Shown: positions 9,731 to 18,397, counted from the first letter of the stretch. The stretch is DNA of 43,470 nt from Gracilibacter sp. BRH_c7a (GCA_001516055.1 LOEZ01000028.1:1-43470), one strand, 5' to 3'. Notes: generated by a model not told the origin, from the sequence alone. A program made the numbers and translations.

Positions 9731-9904
9731 CTCTGCCTACGCATAATTATTGCCAATTATTGTTTATTATCTCATAATTGCTTTATTTTTCTTTCTAATG
9801 CTCTCCTTGAAAAAGGATTCATTTTCCAACTTTTAAACCACTTATAGAATAACCTTGTTTTTCCTTATTTATGCAAAAGATAATTATTTTTTTTGTAATT
9901 GTAA

Positions 9905-11545
9905 TTAATATTCCATAAAGAACCTGCTTTGAAACAATTGACCCAAAACTATTTCCAGCTCTTCTGTTGTTAACTTGGTATTCATCTCATCTAGGATTTC
10001 TTCTTTAATTAGACGTTCTTCAGACATTATGGCAGATGCTTTTTCTGCATCAGCGTTAAGCTTCATTATTCTTGGTTTGTCTTCTTGCTTTTGCCAGGAG
10101 TACCATTTTGACAGTCCATCATGGTTTGGATCTCCATAATTAAGAAAACTTTTAGTATACTGCATAACCAAATCAGTCAGGGCTTTCCTGCCCGGTTTAT
10201 TACCCTCAGAATAACATTTGCCCGGAAATAAGGTGTTCACAACATAGTTCTCATAGCCTGTAAAAAAATCAAGATCTACTTGGTGAGATGCACCTACTAG
10301 TTTTCGCAGAGGATCACTTATGGTTCCGCGTTCAGTCCCCCAACCTAGTCTGTAGACATAGACAGGAGGTTGATTCTGAATTTCAGTAATTAAGTCTGCC
10401 GTACTATCAGCATTAAGACAAGCAAACAATTTGCTTCCATATTCTAAAGCGGCAAGATAAAGCTTTAATTTCTTCGGATTATCGAGAATGCTTAAATCTA
10501 TAACGACGGATCCCCAAAAACTATCCAGTATATTATAGATAGCATATTCCGTAGCATCACTGCCCAGAATAAGAGGAACTTGATTATAATCCCCCTTTTT
10601 AACCAGGTCAAACCCTTCTCGAGGAATAACATGGCCATCTAGGAAAAGATGCGGAAAATCCTTCATTCGAATTTCCACTGGCCCTAAGAAAGAAAGGAAT
10701 TGTTCAGGACTTTTCTCTTTTAAATAAGATACTATTGTATGATTTGCTTCCTTCTCCAGCCATTTCTTTGCTGATATCTTATCATATGCTTTACCATCTT
10801 TGATTAATACGTTCATGACTATTTCTTCTGCATATTCTTCTCCTTGCTTAGCTTCAGCCAGAGTCCTACCACCGCTTACGATTAAGGCTTTATGAAATAG
10901 TCCTTTTGCTAAAGGAGATATCAGTGCCGCGAGAACATTTCTAGCACCAGCTGAATGTCCTCCCAAAGTTACGTTATTAGGGTCTCCCCCCAAGCATTGG
11001 ATATTTTCTTTAACCCATTTCAATGCTTGAAAAATATCAAGTAATCCATAATTACCAGAACTGTCGAGTTTATTGTCTGTATTCAAGGCTTTAAGTTTAA
11101 ACCATCCCATTATTCCTAGTCGATAATTGATAGAAATAATCACACTATTGGTTTGAGCCGCTAAGATATCTCCTTGAAAATCTTCCCCTGAACCAAGAAG
11201 ATTGCCCCCTCCATGAGCCCAAACTAGAATCGGAAGGTTTTCTTCCTTAGAATCCGGCCTCCAGATATTAAGATATAGACAGTCCTCACTGCCTAGAATA
11301 TTATCACCTATCTTCTGAAGCGATTTATGATTAAACTCTGTAGTATGTAAGATTCCACTCCATTTTTCTAAACTCCTGGGTGACTTCCACCTTAACTCCC
11401 CTATTGGAGGCTGAGCATAAGGTACGCCCAACCAAGCAATAGTTTGCGTTTGTTCGTCTCTTGTTCCTTGAATGAGACCATTTCTTAGCTGTTGTAATGT
11501 ATTTCTTTGGTATCTATTTCTCTGGTCTTTATTATCTTCCAACAT
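9905..11545 (-). CDS. Type B carboxylesterase
   Basis: The 546-residue protein belongs to the carboxylesterase/para-nitrobenzyl esterase family. It has the oxyanion-hole motif HGGG (111-114), the nucleophile elbow GHSAG (196-200, Ser198), the family cysteine region SEDCLYLNIW (about 86-95) and AWLGVPYAQPP near the N-terminus. No signal peptide is visible, so it is probably cytoplasmic. It hydrolyses carboxylic esters; the physiological substrate is unknown. ATG 11545 has GAGGAG about ten bases upstream. It appears to be monocistronic, between the groESL promoter and mobA. Confidence 0.93.
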   Translation of the reverse strand: MLEDNKDQRNRYQRNTLQQLRNGLIQGTRDEQTQTIAWLGVPYAQPPIGELRWKSPRSLEKWSGILHTTEFNHKSLQKIGDNILGSEDCLYLNIWRPDSKEENLPILVWAHGGGNLLGSGEDFQGDILAAQTNSVIISINYRLGIMGWFKLKALNTDNKLDSSGNYGLLDIFQALKWVKENIQCLGGDPNNVTLGGHSAGARNVLAALISPLAKGLFHKALIVSGGRTLAEAKQGEEYAEEIVMNVLIKDGKAYDKISAKKWLEKEANHTIVSYLKEKSPEQFLSFLGPVEIRMKDFPHLFLDGHVIPREGFDLVKKGDYNQVPLILGSDATEYAIYNILDSFWGSVVIDLSILDNPKKLKLYLAALEYGSKLFACLNADSTADLITEIQNQPPVYVYRLGWGTERGTISDPLRKLVGASHQVDLDFFTGYENYVVNTLFPGKCYSEGNKPGRKALTDLVMQYTKSFLNYGDPNHDGLSKWYSWQKQEDKPRIMKLNADAEKASAIMSEERLIKEEILDEMNTKLTTEELEIVLGQLFQSRFFMEY

Positions 11546-11705
11546 TCCCCTTTTTCTCCTCTACTTAAAAAGCACGGTTAATCCTAGTCTAAAATATGTT
11601 CTCTGGTGCGGATACGTATAAAGTCTTCAATTGCAGTAGTCTAAATTACCCCATCTCCAATATCATAATACTATTTTTTGTACTTTTTTGAATGTGATTT
11701 CTAGT

Positions 11706-12329
11706 TTAATCCTTACTTTTATTAATTTTACTCATCAGATACTGCCAATCATAAGGTGTATTCACATTCATCAAGTTCTCTTCTTTGACAGCCATATTGG
11801 CATGTAGTTCTGAACTTTTATCTATTTCAACAATCCTAGCTCGGCATTCATCTAAAATTTCTGATATCCTCAGTTTTTCTTTCCAAACATTTTGTTCAAC
11901 CAATGCTAGTATTCTCTTATGATAAAAAGCATGTAACGGATGGAGTTTACCAAGTGCTTTAGGGACAAGAGCATCGTAATCCCCCAGCTGACCATAAAGA
12001 GAGCGAATGCCTTCCCCGCTTAAAAGAGGCATATCACATGCAACCAGGAAGACATATTCATGCCTTGCTTCCGAAAGAATAGAATAAAGCCCCCCTAATG
12101 GACCTTTGCCCTTAATTCTGTCAAGAATAACCGGATAACCAAACTTTTCATATGACTCAGCTTGTCTACTGCTGATTAACACCTCTTGGCACACATCGTT
12201 TAATATCTCCAGGCTTCTCTCACAAAGCATGGTCTCTCCAATTTTCAAAAAAGCCTTATTCTCCCCCATCCTTCTACTTTCTCCTCCAACAAGAAGAGCT
12301 CCTGTGATAGGCAATTTACTTTTTGACAT
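11706..12329 (-). CDS. mobA: Molybdenum cofactor guanylyltransferase
   Basis: The 207-residue protein has the nucleotidyltransferase signature LVGGESRRMGENKAFL (about residues 13-28), the segment GKGPLGGL near 75 and CDMPLL near 99 with the metal-binding aspartate. MobA attaches GMP to molybdopterin to make the bis-MGD cofactor used by DMSO-reductase family enzymes, one of which is encoded at 40194 in this window. ATG 12329 follows GGGGAG. The gene overlaps the 3' end of the CoA-disulfide reductase gene by 14 bases, so the two are translationally coupled, an unusual partnership. Confidence 0.92.
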   Translation of the reverse strand: MSKSKLPITGALLVGGESRRMGENKAFLKIGETMLCERSLEILNDVCQEVLISSRQAESYEKFGYPVILDRIKGKGPLGGLYSILSEARHEYVFLVACDMPLLSGEGIRSLYGQLGDYDALVPKALGKLHPLHAFYHKRILALVEQNVWKEKLRISEILDECRARIVEIDKSSELHANMAVKEENLMNVNTPYDWQYLMSKINKSKD

Positions 12330-14016
12330 TTATTATCTCCCCAGTATCATCAATTACCTCTAAATCATCTACCTTTTCTCGAGGAATATAGACGCTTGAG
12401 TAAGTCTTATAACCTCCATCAAGGTTAAAAGCTTCATAACCTTTCTCTTCAAGAATACGCGTTGCCAGATATCCCCTAAGACCTACCTGGCAATATATAT
12501 AGATTGTTTCATTAGGTAATTCCCCTAAGCGGTTGCGCAAATCATCCAAGGGAATATTGATTGAACCATCTATCTTACCTAGCCTCACTTCAGATGGTTG
12601 GCGTACATCAATCAATGCGTTACCTGCCTTAAGTATCTCTGCTATCTCATGGTACTGTATAGTTTTTACTGAACCATTGATAATATTAGAAGCAACATAA
12701 CCCAGCATATTAACAGGGTCCTTAGCCGAGGAATAAGGTGGGGCATAGGCTAGTTCCAACTCTTGAAGATCGTATACACTAAGTCTTCCCTTAATTGCTG
12801 TCGCGATTACATCTATTCTCTTTTCCACACCTTTTACCCCGACTCCCTGAACTCCCAATATCCTGCCATCTGTTCCAAAGACCATTTTAAGAGAAATAGG
12901 AAAAGCTCCCGGATAATATCCTGCATGAGAATTAGGATGGATATGAACAACATGGTAATCGTATTTCAGTTTTTTGACAGTCTTTTCCGTCAACCCTGTC
13001 GAAGCAACAGTAAGGTCAAATACTTTTGCAACCGATGTCCCTAATGTACCTTTATAAGGAGTTAATTTACCGTGAATATTATCTGCTACTAATCTTCCCT
13101 GGCGGTTGGCCGGCCAAGCTAAAGGAATATGGGTTGGCAATCCGCTAATATAATTCTTAACCTCTATAACGTCACCTATAGCATAAATATCTTGGTCACT
13201 GGTTTGGAGATACTCATTTACTCTGATAGATCCTCTTTCTCCTAGTTCTAAACCTGCTTCGAGAGCAAGTTTATTTTCAGGTTGGACCCCAATAGAGATA
13301 ATGATCAAGTCTGTTTTTATTTCTCTGCCACTCTTTAGTATAGCCTTGGAAGCTTGTACTTCGACAACACTATCATTCAAAAGAAGTTTGACCCCTTTAT
13401 CTTTGAGGTGAGAATGTAGGATACACGCCATCTCATAGTCAATTGAAGGTTGGACCTGGTCAGATGCTTCAACCATGACTACTTCCAAGTTCCTATCCCT
13501 CAGATTTTCCGCCATCTCCAAGCCGATAAATCCCCCGCCGACAATCATAGCGGATCCGCAATTGTTCTCCTTGATATGTTGTAGGATTTTTTCAGTATCT
13601 GGGATATTCCTTAAAGTAAAAACATTGGATACAGCTGTCAAACCGGTAATAGGCGGTACAACAGGCTTAGCACCAGGAGATAGAACAAGATAGTCATAGC
13701 TCTCTTTGTATTCCTGGCTGGTTTCCAAGTTTATTACTTCTACGAACTTTTGCTGACGATTAATCCTCTTAACTTCAGATTTGTTCCTAATGTCAATATT
13801 ATACCTATTGGCCATTCCTTCTACCGTTTGAACTAATAGGTCTTCTTTACTCTTTATAGTTCCGCCGATGTAATAGGGCAGACCACAGTTGGCAAACGAT
13901 ATATGCTCTTCTCTCTCGAATAAGATTATTTCAGATTTTTCGTCAAGCCTTCGCAGGCGGGCAGCAGCTGTTGCGCCCCCGGCAACTCCCCCGATTATTA
14001 GAATTTTACTACTCAT
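12316..14016 (-). CDS. CoA-disulfide reductase with C-terminal rhodanese domain
   Basis: The 566-residue flavoprotein has an FAD-binding N-terminus (IIGGVAGGATAAARLRR), the active-site cysteine in SFANCGLPYY (Cys44), a second NAD(P)H-binding Rossmann motif VGGGFIGLEMAE near 160, and the FAD-closing motif IYAIGDV near 275. A rhodanese domain follows from about residue 460, with its active cysteine in IYIYCQVGLRGY. This layout defines the CoA-disulfide reductase/NADH persulfide or polysulfide reductases, which reduce CoA disulfide, CoA persulfide or polysulfide. The gene suits a sulfur-exposed anaerobe. ATG 14016 follows GGAGGG. It leads a two-gene operon with mobA. Confidence 0.93.
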   Translation of the reverse strand: MSSKILIIGGVAGGATAAARLRRLDEKSEIILFEREEHISFANCGLPYYIGGTIKSKEDLLVQTVEGMANRYNIDIRNKSEVKRINRQQKFVEVINLETSQEYKESYDYLVLSPGAKPVVPPITGLTAVSNVFTLRNIPDTEKILQHIKENNCGSAMIVGGGFIGLEMAENLRDRNLEVVMVEASDQVQPSIDYEMACILHSHLKDKGVKLLLNDSVVEVQASKAILKSGREIKTDLIIISIGVQPENKLALEAGLELGERGSIRVNEYLQTSDQDIYAIGDVIEVKNYISGLPTHIPLAWPANRQGRLVADNIHGKLTPYKGTLGTSVAKVFDLTVASTGLTEKTVKKLKYDYHVVHIHPNSHAGYYPGAFPISLKMVFGTDGRILGVQGVGVKGVEKRIDVIATAIKGRLSVYDLQELELAYAPPYSSAKDPVNMLGYVASNIINGSVKTIQYHEIAEILKAGNALIDVRQPSEVRLGKIDGSINIPLDDLRNRLGELPNETIYIYCQVGLRGYLATRILEEKGYEAFNLDGGYKTYSSVYIPREKVDDLEVIDDTGEIINVKK

Positions 14017-14091
14017 TTTTCCCTCCCAAAAATCATTCTGCTTGTAGTTTCTAGAAAATTTTTCTAAATCCTTTTATCATGACTTACTATA

Positions 14092-14117
14092 CTAGTTTGT
14101 GCTTAGATTCAAACTAG
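14092..14117. promoter_or_regulatory. Inverted repeat in the divergent promoter region
   Basis: CTAGTTTG and CAAACTAG form perfect 8-base arms around ten bases. The repeat lies between the divergently oriented CoA-disulfide reductase and the small membrane protein gene. It could be an operator for either side. No terminator-like T-run follows. Confidence 0.45.
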
Positions 14118-14209
14118 CCGGATACCCTTTATCCTAGAAATAGTTATCTACAAGAGATTGTGTGGATATAATTTATATAATACAATATACTAGAAGTGAG
14201 GTGAGCAAA

Positions 14210-14443
14210 TTGAAAAAAATAATCGCTCCTATAGTCATTACATTGTTAGTACTTACTATACTATTTTTTTACATTGCAGCCTTAGTTGTTACTTCTGGTC
14301 AGACTACTGATTTTCTAAGTAACGCATTTCTTATTGTTATTATGATTATTATAGTTATTATCATGGCCACAATGATTTACGTCTTATTCCAACGGATAAA
14401 GGAAATAAAGGAGGAAGATAAAGATGATATTAGTAAATACTGA
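14210..14443 (+). CDS. Small membrane protein with two transmembrane segments
   Basis: The protein has about 77 residues. It has two hydrophobic helices (about residues 5-25 and 37-60) and a charged C-terminus (RIKEIKEEDKDD). I start it at TTG 14210, five bases after GAGGTGA, because the charged KKI then precedes the first helix in the usual way. An upstream GTG at 14162 lacks a ribosome site. Its 3' end overlaps the YbjQ-family gene by 20 bases, which indicates translational coupling. No known family is recognised; such short proteins often accompany YbjQ-like genes in Firmicutes, but that is context only. Confidence 0.65.
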   Translation: MKKIIAPIVITLLVLTILFFYIAALVVTSGQTTDFLSNAFLIVIMIIIVIIMATMIYVLFQRIKEIKEEDKDDISKY

Positions 14444-14735
14444 TTATATTCCAGGTAAAGAATTTGAACTACTCGGACTCGTGAAAGGTCAAAGCATTCG
14501 CGCCAAACATATTGGAAGAGATATCGGTAATGCACTGAAAAACTTAGTGGGAGGAGAGCTTACCTCCTATACTGAAATGATGAATGAATCCAGAGCCCTT
14601 GCTACTAAACGCATGGTTGATGAAGCGGAAGGTCTCGGAGCAGATGCTGTCGTTAATATAAGATATGCTTCCAGTCAGATTATGCAGGGTGCTGCCGAAG
14701 TATTGGTCTATGGCACTGCAGTTAGATTCAAATAA
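14424..14735 (+). CDS. YbjQ/UPF0145 family protein
   Basis: The 103-residue protein matches the YbjQ (DUF74) family: MILVNTDYIPGKEFELLGLVKGQS, the central IGNALKNLVGGEL, and LGADAVVNIRYASS near the C-terminus. Members form pentameric rings of unknown function, once annotated as putative heavy-metal-binding. ATG 14424 follows AGGAGGA at eight bases. The gene overlaps the preceding small membrane protein, so the pair may act together at the membrane. A strong terminator follows at 14766. Confidence 0.9.
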   Translation: MILVNTDYIPGKEFELLGLVKGQSIRAKHIGRDIGNALKNLVGGELTSYTEMMNESRALATKRMVDEAEGLGADAVVNIRYASSQIMQGAAEVLVYGTAVRFK

Positions 14736-14765
14736 TCACCTTATCACAAGGGATATTTAAACGAG

Positions 14766-14800
14766 AAAGAGCCCGCTCCGACAGGAATTGGCTCTTTTTT
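14766..14800 (+). terminator. Terminator of the YbjQ-family operon
   Basis: AAAGAGCC and GGCTCTTT pair around 16 bases and are followed by T residues through 14800. It lies 31 bases after the stop codon of the YbjQ gene. Confidence 0.85.
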
Positions 14801-14843
14801 GGATTGACAATATCACTTTAGAGTGATTCTATCTAGCCTTTAG

Positions 14844-15689
14844 TTAATCTGGAAGACAGCTTATCCCTACACAACCTCCACCCGTATGTGTCCCGATAAC
14901 GGCACCTATTTGCAATTCAATAATCTCCTTAGGCTGATAATCTTTAAGAATCTCTTTCTTGAATTCAGCAGCACCCTCTGGGGCAGACGCGTGTGCGAGA
15001 CAAATAGTCTTGTTATTTAAATCTATGTTATTCTTCTTAGCATCTTCTAAAACCCAGTTAAAGGCTTTCTTCTGGCCCCTAGCTTTAGCTATGAGAGCTA
15101 CTGCCCCGTCTCTGAGTGTGATTATAGGTTTTATTCCAAGAAGGCTTCCGGCAAATGCTCCGCTAGAGGAAAGCCTTCCGCCCTTCTTAAGATTTTCCAA
15201 TGTATTTATAACACCATAAAAATGGACACCATTTTTAATCTCTTCGATTCTCCGAACAATCTCTTGAGCACTTTTGCCTTCTTGGATCATCCTCCCTGCC
15301 TCGATTACCTGTATTCCTAGACCGAAGCTGGCACTCAAGGAATCAATAATATTTATCCTGCTATCATTAGCCATTGTCTCTTTGGCAATCACAGCGGAAC
15401 CATAAGTACCGCTAAGCTTAGCCGATATGAAAATTCCTATAACCTCATCTCCATTGTCGATGTGACGAGTGAATTCCTCAATGAACTCGCCTGGATTAAC
15501 CTGAGAGGTAGTAGGAAGCTTCTTATGTTTAGCCATCTTTTCATAGAACTCTTTATTCGTTAAATCTATTCCATCTCTATACACTTCTTCTCCAAAAAGA
15601 ACCTTAAGAGGGATAACACTTATCCCTAGTTCTTGAATTATATTGGCTGGAAGATCACATGTACTGTCTGTAACAATTTTAATTGTCAT
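14844..15689 (-). CDS. DegV family protein (fatty-acid binding)
   Basis: The 281-residue protein is a DegV domain throughout. It has the N-terminal TDSTCDLP motif (residues 7-14), LPTTSQVNPGEF near 58-69, SAKLSGTYGSA near 90, and the C-terminal HTGGGCVGI. DegV/FakB proteins bind a fatty acid and present it to the fatty-acid kinase FakA; no fakA is in this window. ATG 15689 follows TAGGAGG. It lies 56 bases downstream of the FabT-like MarR gene in the same direction and is probably co-transcribed, which fits a fatty-acid role. Confidence 0.93.
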   Translation of the reverse strand: MTIKIVTDSTCDLPANIIQELGISVIPLKVLFGEEVYRDGIDLTNKEFYEKMAKHKKLPTTSQVNPGEFIEEFTRHIDNGDEVIGIFISAKLSGTYGSAVIAKETMANDSRINIIDSLSASFGLGIQVIEAGRMIQEGKSAQEIVRRIEEIKNGVHFYGVINTLENLKKGGRLSSSGAFAGSLLGIKPIITLRDGAVALIAKARGQKKAFNWVLEDAKKNNIDLNNKTICLAHASAPEGAAEFKKEILKDYQPKEIIELQIGAVIGTHTGGGCVGISCLPD

Positions 15690-15745
15690 CCTTTTTTCCT
15701 CCTATTTGTGATACTTGAAATTTTTTTGTTAAATTCATAACATTC

Positions 15746-16207
15746 TTATTTATACTGCTTTTTATGATTATATTTCTCTTTAAAGTAACTATTTATATTT
15801 CCCAAAGCTGAAATTAATACTTTCATCTCTTCATCTGAAAGTCTTGAGATTGTAGTATTAATCATTTCCTCATGGAATTTTTCATGATGTCTATAAACTT
15901 TTTTGCCTTTATCAGAAAGTGATATAAGCACGATCCTTCTATCTTTATCACATCGAACTCTATCTACATAAGCTTTCCTGACTAAGTTATTGATCGCTAT
16001 CGTCAAGGTGCCGATCGTAATATCCAAATCCCGAGCAACCGAGGACATATTCCTCGCTTTTTCAGGTCCGATAGCTTCAAGAACATGTATTTCAGTAATT
16101 GAAAGATTACTAAACTCATCAATCTTGAGAGCATCTTCCTCAATCTGGAGGATATCGTTAAAAAGTTTAACTAATAACTCATTAAGAGTACCATAAATGT
16201 TATTCAT
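15746..16207 (-). CDS. MarR family regulator, FabT-like
   Basis: The protein has about 153 residues and a MarR winged helix: LSITEIHVLEAIG (about 36-48), the recognition region MSSVARDLDITIGTLTIAINNLVRKAYV, and the wing RDKDRRIVLISLSDKG-like segment DKDRRIVLISLSDKG. The sequence pattern resembles FabT, the repressor of fatty-acid synthesis genes in Firmicutes. I start it at ATG 16207: a TTG at 16240 would fall inside the operator 16229-16241 and too near the promoter. The TTTGA-N3-TCAAA operator in its own leader points to autoregulation, and degV follows it. No fab genes are in the window. Confidence 0.85.
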   Translation of the reverse strand: MNNIYGTLNELLVKLFNDILQIEEDALKIDEFSNLSITEIHVLEAIGPEKARNMSSVARDLDITIGTLTIAINNLVRKAYVDRVRCDKDRRIVLISLSDKGKKVYRHHEKFHEEMINTTISRLSDEEMKVLISALGNINSYFKEKYNHKKQYK

Positions 16208-16228
16208 ACCACACCACTTTACAAATGC

Positions 16229-16241
16229 TTTGAGAGTCAAA
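16229..16241. promoter_or_regulatory. FabT-type operator in the marR leader
   Basis: TTTGAGAGTCAAA is a perfect palindrome of the TTTGA-N3-TCAAA type described for FabT. It lies about 22 bases before the ATG of the MarR gene and just after the predicted transcription start, where a bound repressor would block its own transcription. Confidence 0.65.
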
Positions 16242-16256
16242 TCATTTTACAATTAA

Positions 16257-16285
16257 AATATATTCTACCCATCAAGTTTTGTCAA
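16257..16285 (-). promoter_or_regulatory. Sigma-A promoter of the marR-degV operon
   Basis: On the minus strand TTGACA is followed after exactly 17 bases by TATATT. The match to consensus is strong. It is back to back with a plus-strand promoter at 16286-16314. Confidence 0.75.
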
Positions 16286-16314
16286 TTGCTTAAGGTAAAT
16301 TTTAGTAATAATAT
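16286..16314 (+). promoter_or_regulatory. Predicted plus-strand promoter, divergent from marR
   Basis: TTGCTT, 17 bases, TAATAT. It abuts the -35 box of the marR promoter. The only plus-strand gene downstream is the small membrane protein at 16536, which would give a leader of about 215 bases. In this leader (16320-16535) I see a short CCCAT/ATGGG hairpin at 16486-16504 and no riboswitch that I recognise. Confidence 0.5.
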
Positions 16315-16535
16315 ATAATTAGTTGGTAGATTCTAATAAAACTTCGCTGATAGGTGAACCATACAATGACAAGCGGCATATTATAAAACAGACAAGCTGA
16401 GGTGCTTCTTCCCAAACTATCTTTAACAGAGTTTCTCCATTTTTAAGATTCAAGCTCAAAATATCAGATGAGTCATTTTCTTATGAAACCCATGAATTAA
16501 TGGGTCATCTTGAACTAAAGAAGGAGGAACATCCA

Positions 16536-16757
16536 ATGGCTTTATTATTTGATAGAATTGGTGGATGTTGCATTAAAACCCCAGTTCCAACCCCTCGCCC
16601 CTTTCCAGTCATCGGTCGTATTATTCTGGCTATAATTATTGGTGCCTTACTAATTGGTCTAGGGGTATTGATTATCGTCAGTCCTCTTGTTGCAATCGCT
16701 TTACTAATCTTAGCCTTGATACTTTTCCTAATTGGGAGATTATTATTCGCCGCTTAG
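16536..16757 (+). CDS. Small hydrophobic membrane protein
   Basis: The protein has about 73 residues. The N-terminal part contains a Cys-Cys pair and a proline-rich stretch (CCIKTPVPTPRPFP), followed by two closely spaced transmembrane helices (about residues 26-48 and 50-71). ATG 16536 is preceded by AAGGAGG at eight bases; an ATG at 16500 upstream has no such site. The gene stands alone between the divergent promoter at 16286 and a strong terminator. I recognise no family. The ribosome site and hydrophobic pattern make it a credible gene. Confidence 0.65.
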   Translation: MALLFDRIGGCCIKTPVPTPRPFPVIGRIILAIIIGALLIGLGVLIIVSPLVAIALLILALILFLIGRLLFAA

Positions 16758-16852
16758 AATTCAAAAAATACTTGCCAGGTTCTTTTGAACAACTATTTTC
16801 GAATCGATTGAAACTGAGAGGAAGAACGTTTGAGGACTGGCTCGTCGTACCA

Positions 16853-16882
16853 AGAAGAGGCTGCCTATAGGCAGCCTCTTCT
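16853..16882. terminator. Bidirectional terminator between convergent genes
   Basis: AGAAGAGGCTGCC and GGCAGCCTCTTCT form a perfect 13-base stem with loop TATA. On the plus strand it is followed by a T-rich stretch (AAATATTTTCTTTTTT). It serves the small membrane gene on one side and the gene at 16898 on the other. Confidence 0.85.
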
Positions 16883-16897
16883 AAATATTTTCTTTTT

Positions 16898-17338
16898 TTA
16901 TTTCCTACTTAAGATACCTAGAGATCTAATTGTATTCTTATAATAATTGAATTTTAACCCTTGAATAGAATTTTTTAGCAGATAAAACTTATTAATATCC
17001 GAATCAATAGCTTTGATTAAACTCATAATACGGTTGCTAGATTTACTAATATTTTTATAATTATCAAGACTAAATTCTGAAAGGGTATTTTTGATTAAGA
17101 TAATCTTCTCCAAATCTGAATCGATATTATCTAAGAACTCAAATATTCCCATCATCTTTTCACTTTTTATAATGCCCTGGCTTACTAGACCTAATAAGAT
17201 CTGGTAATAAATATCATAACCGCGTATGAAACGTTTCTTTATGCCTGATTCTTGATAATCACTCAGCCTTTCTATTTGTATTAAACTATTTAACATATTG
17301 GCTAGTAAGTCCGTGTATGAGAGATTATTATCAGTCAT
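16898..17338 (-). CDS. Hypothetical helical protein, partner of the NYN-domain gene
   Basis: The 146-residue protein has no recognised domain. It is rich in Ile, Leu, Lys, Asn and Ser and appears all-helical, with heptad-like stretches such as LLANMLNSLIQIERL and MSLIKAIDSDINKFYLL; there is no transmembrane segment. ATG 17338 follows GGAGGAGGATC. It overlaps the NYN gene by eight bases, so the two proteins are made together. Its repeated pattern of I-K-N-x-L suggests a helical-bundle partner or adaptor. The function is unknown. Confidence 0.7.
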   Translation of the reverse strand: MTDNNLSYTDLLANMLNSLIQIERLSDYQESGIKKRFIRGYDIYYQILLGLVSQGIIKSEKMMGIFEFLDNIDSDLEKIILIKNTLSEFSLDNYKNISKSSNRIMSLIKAIDSDINKFYLLKNSIQGLKFNYYKNTIRSLGILSRK

Positions 17339-18182
17339 TATCCTGATCCTCCTCCGCCCTCGTCAGATAATCTAGACGAGAATAACGAACTTTTAGCTGA
17401 TCAATCAAATCTCCCACTATATTTTTAATCCCAATATTATCCAGGTTCAATAAATATATTTTTGTTTTTTTAATTACTAAATTAGAGTCATAAGTCTCTT
17501 TTTCAATTAAATAGTTTTCAGTAAACAAATATTGAATATAATCTTTTATTTCTGACGTAGTACGTTCCAGCTTTTTACTTAAAGCCATACGCGCCCGGGT
17601 AGAAGCAACGTACGGAAGCTTTATCTGCATTTCAGCAATTAACTTAATACCTTTGACCAGATCGTCAGAGGGTTTATATTCTGAGGATCCCTTTTTCAAA
17701 AGGGTACAAAATACATCGAAGCTTTCGCAATAAGGATGTAACAATTGATGAATCTTATTCTTTACACCTATAATCCGAATGTCTTTGCCCCAAGCACGAA
17801 CTCTTCTAATAATCGGAAGAAAATCACCATCTCCTGAGAATAAGAGAATAACATCTGCTGCACTGGGCTTCGTTAGGAGTATATCCTGTATTTCCAGCAT
17901 CATCTCCGTATCTGCAGCATTATGGCGGACCTCCGTATTAACATAGTTATTCTTTCCATAAACATGACGAGTAAAGATACTCTCTTTCTCAAAAGCTGTT
18001 TGCGTTCTCCAGAATTCTTCCTTGTCAAAGTTGGCATAGAGATATATGGCCGTTAAATCTACTTCAATATAATTTGCATATTCTTCAAGGAGTTGAATGA
18101 ATTCCTCAGGTGTAAGTCTATAGCCATATTCATGAAGGCCCTCCCAAATATTTTCATAATCTACAAATCCTATAGCCTTCAC
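17331..18182 (-). CDS. NYN domain (LabA/DUF88-like) putative ribonuclease
   Basis: The 283-residue protein starts with an NYN/PIN-like domain. FVDYENI (about residues 6-12) and FSGDGDFLPIIRRV (about 119-132) carry the acidic residues that bind metal in this fold, and HNAADTEMMLEI lies between them. The C-terminal third (about 190-260) looks like a winged helix of the OST-HTH/LOTUS kind, but this is uncertain. Such proteins are thought to be RNA-binding nucleases. The start is GTG 18182 with GAGGG eight bases upstream. It overlaps the unknown helical partner gene downstream. Confidence 0.85.
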   Translation of the reverse strand: MKAIGFVDYENIWEGLHEYGYRLTPEEFIQLLEEYANYIEVDLTAIYLYANFDKEEFWRTQTAFEKESIFTRHVYGKNNYVNTEVRHNAADTEMMLEIQDILLTKPSAADVILLFSGDGDFLPIIRRVRAWGKDIRIIGVKNKIHQLLHPYCESFDVFCTLLKKGSSEYKPSDDLVKGIKLIAEMQIKLPYVASTRARMALSKKLERTTSEIKDYIQYLFTENYLIEKETYDSNLVIKKTKIYLLNLDNIGIKNIVGDLIDQLKVRYSRLDYLTRAEEDQDND

Positions 18183-18312
18183 TGGTCATTCCCTCACTTT
18201 ACAGTTTATTTCTCTTTGCATTATATGATTTTTTGGGACAAGGAGTGACAAGCTCAATTAAATACAAAAACACATCTAAATTTAACAATCCTTTCATCAA
18301 TAAAAAAACAAA

Positions 18313-18348
18313 AGGATGGACAATCTAGTTCCAGAGATTGTCCATCCT
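18313..18348 (-). terminator. Strong minus-strand terminator-like hairpin in a divergent gap
   Basis: AGGATGGACAATCT pairs perfectly with AGATTGTCCATCCT around an 8-base loop. Only the minus strand has a trailing T-run (TTTTGTTTTTTT). No minus-strand gene lies directly upstream, so it would stop antisense transcription coming out of the DUF4474 gene. On the plus strand it lies in the leader of that gene, 50 bases before the ATG. Confidence 0.7.
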
Positions 18349-18397
18349 TCATAATATATATAAGCATTATTATATAATTGGAGGAGGCGGATATGAA

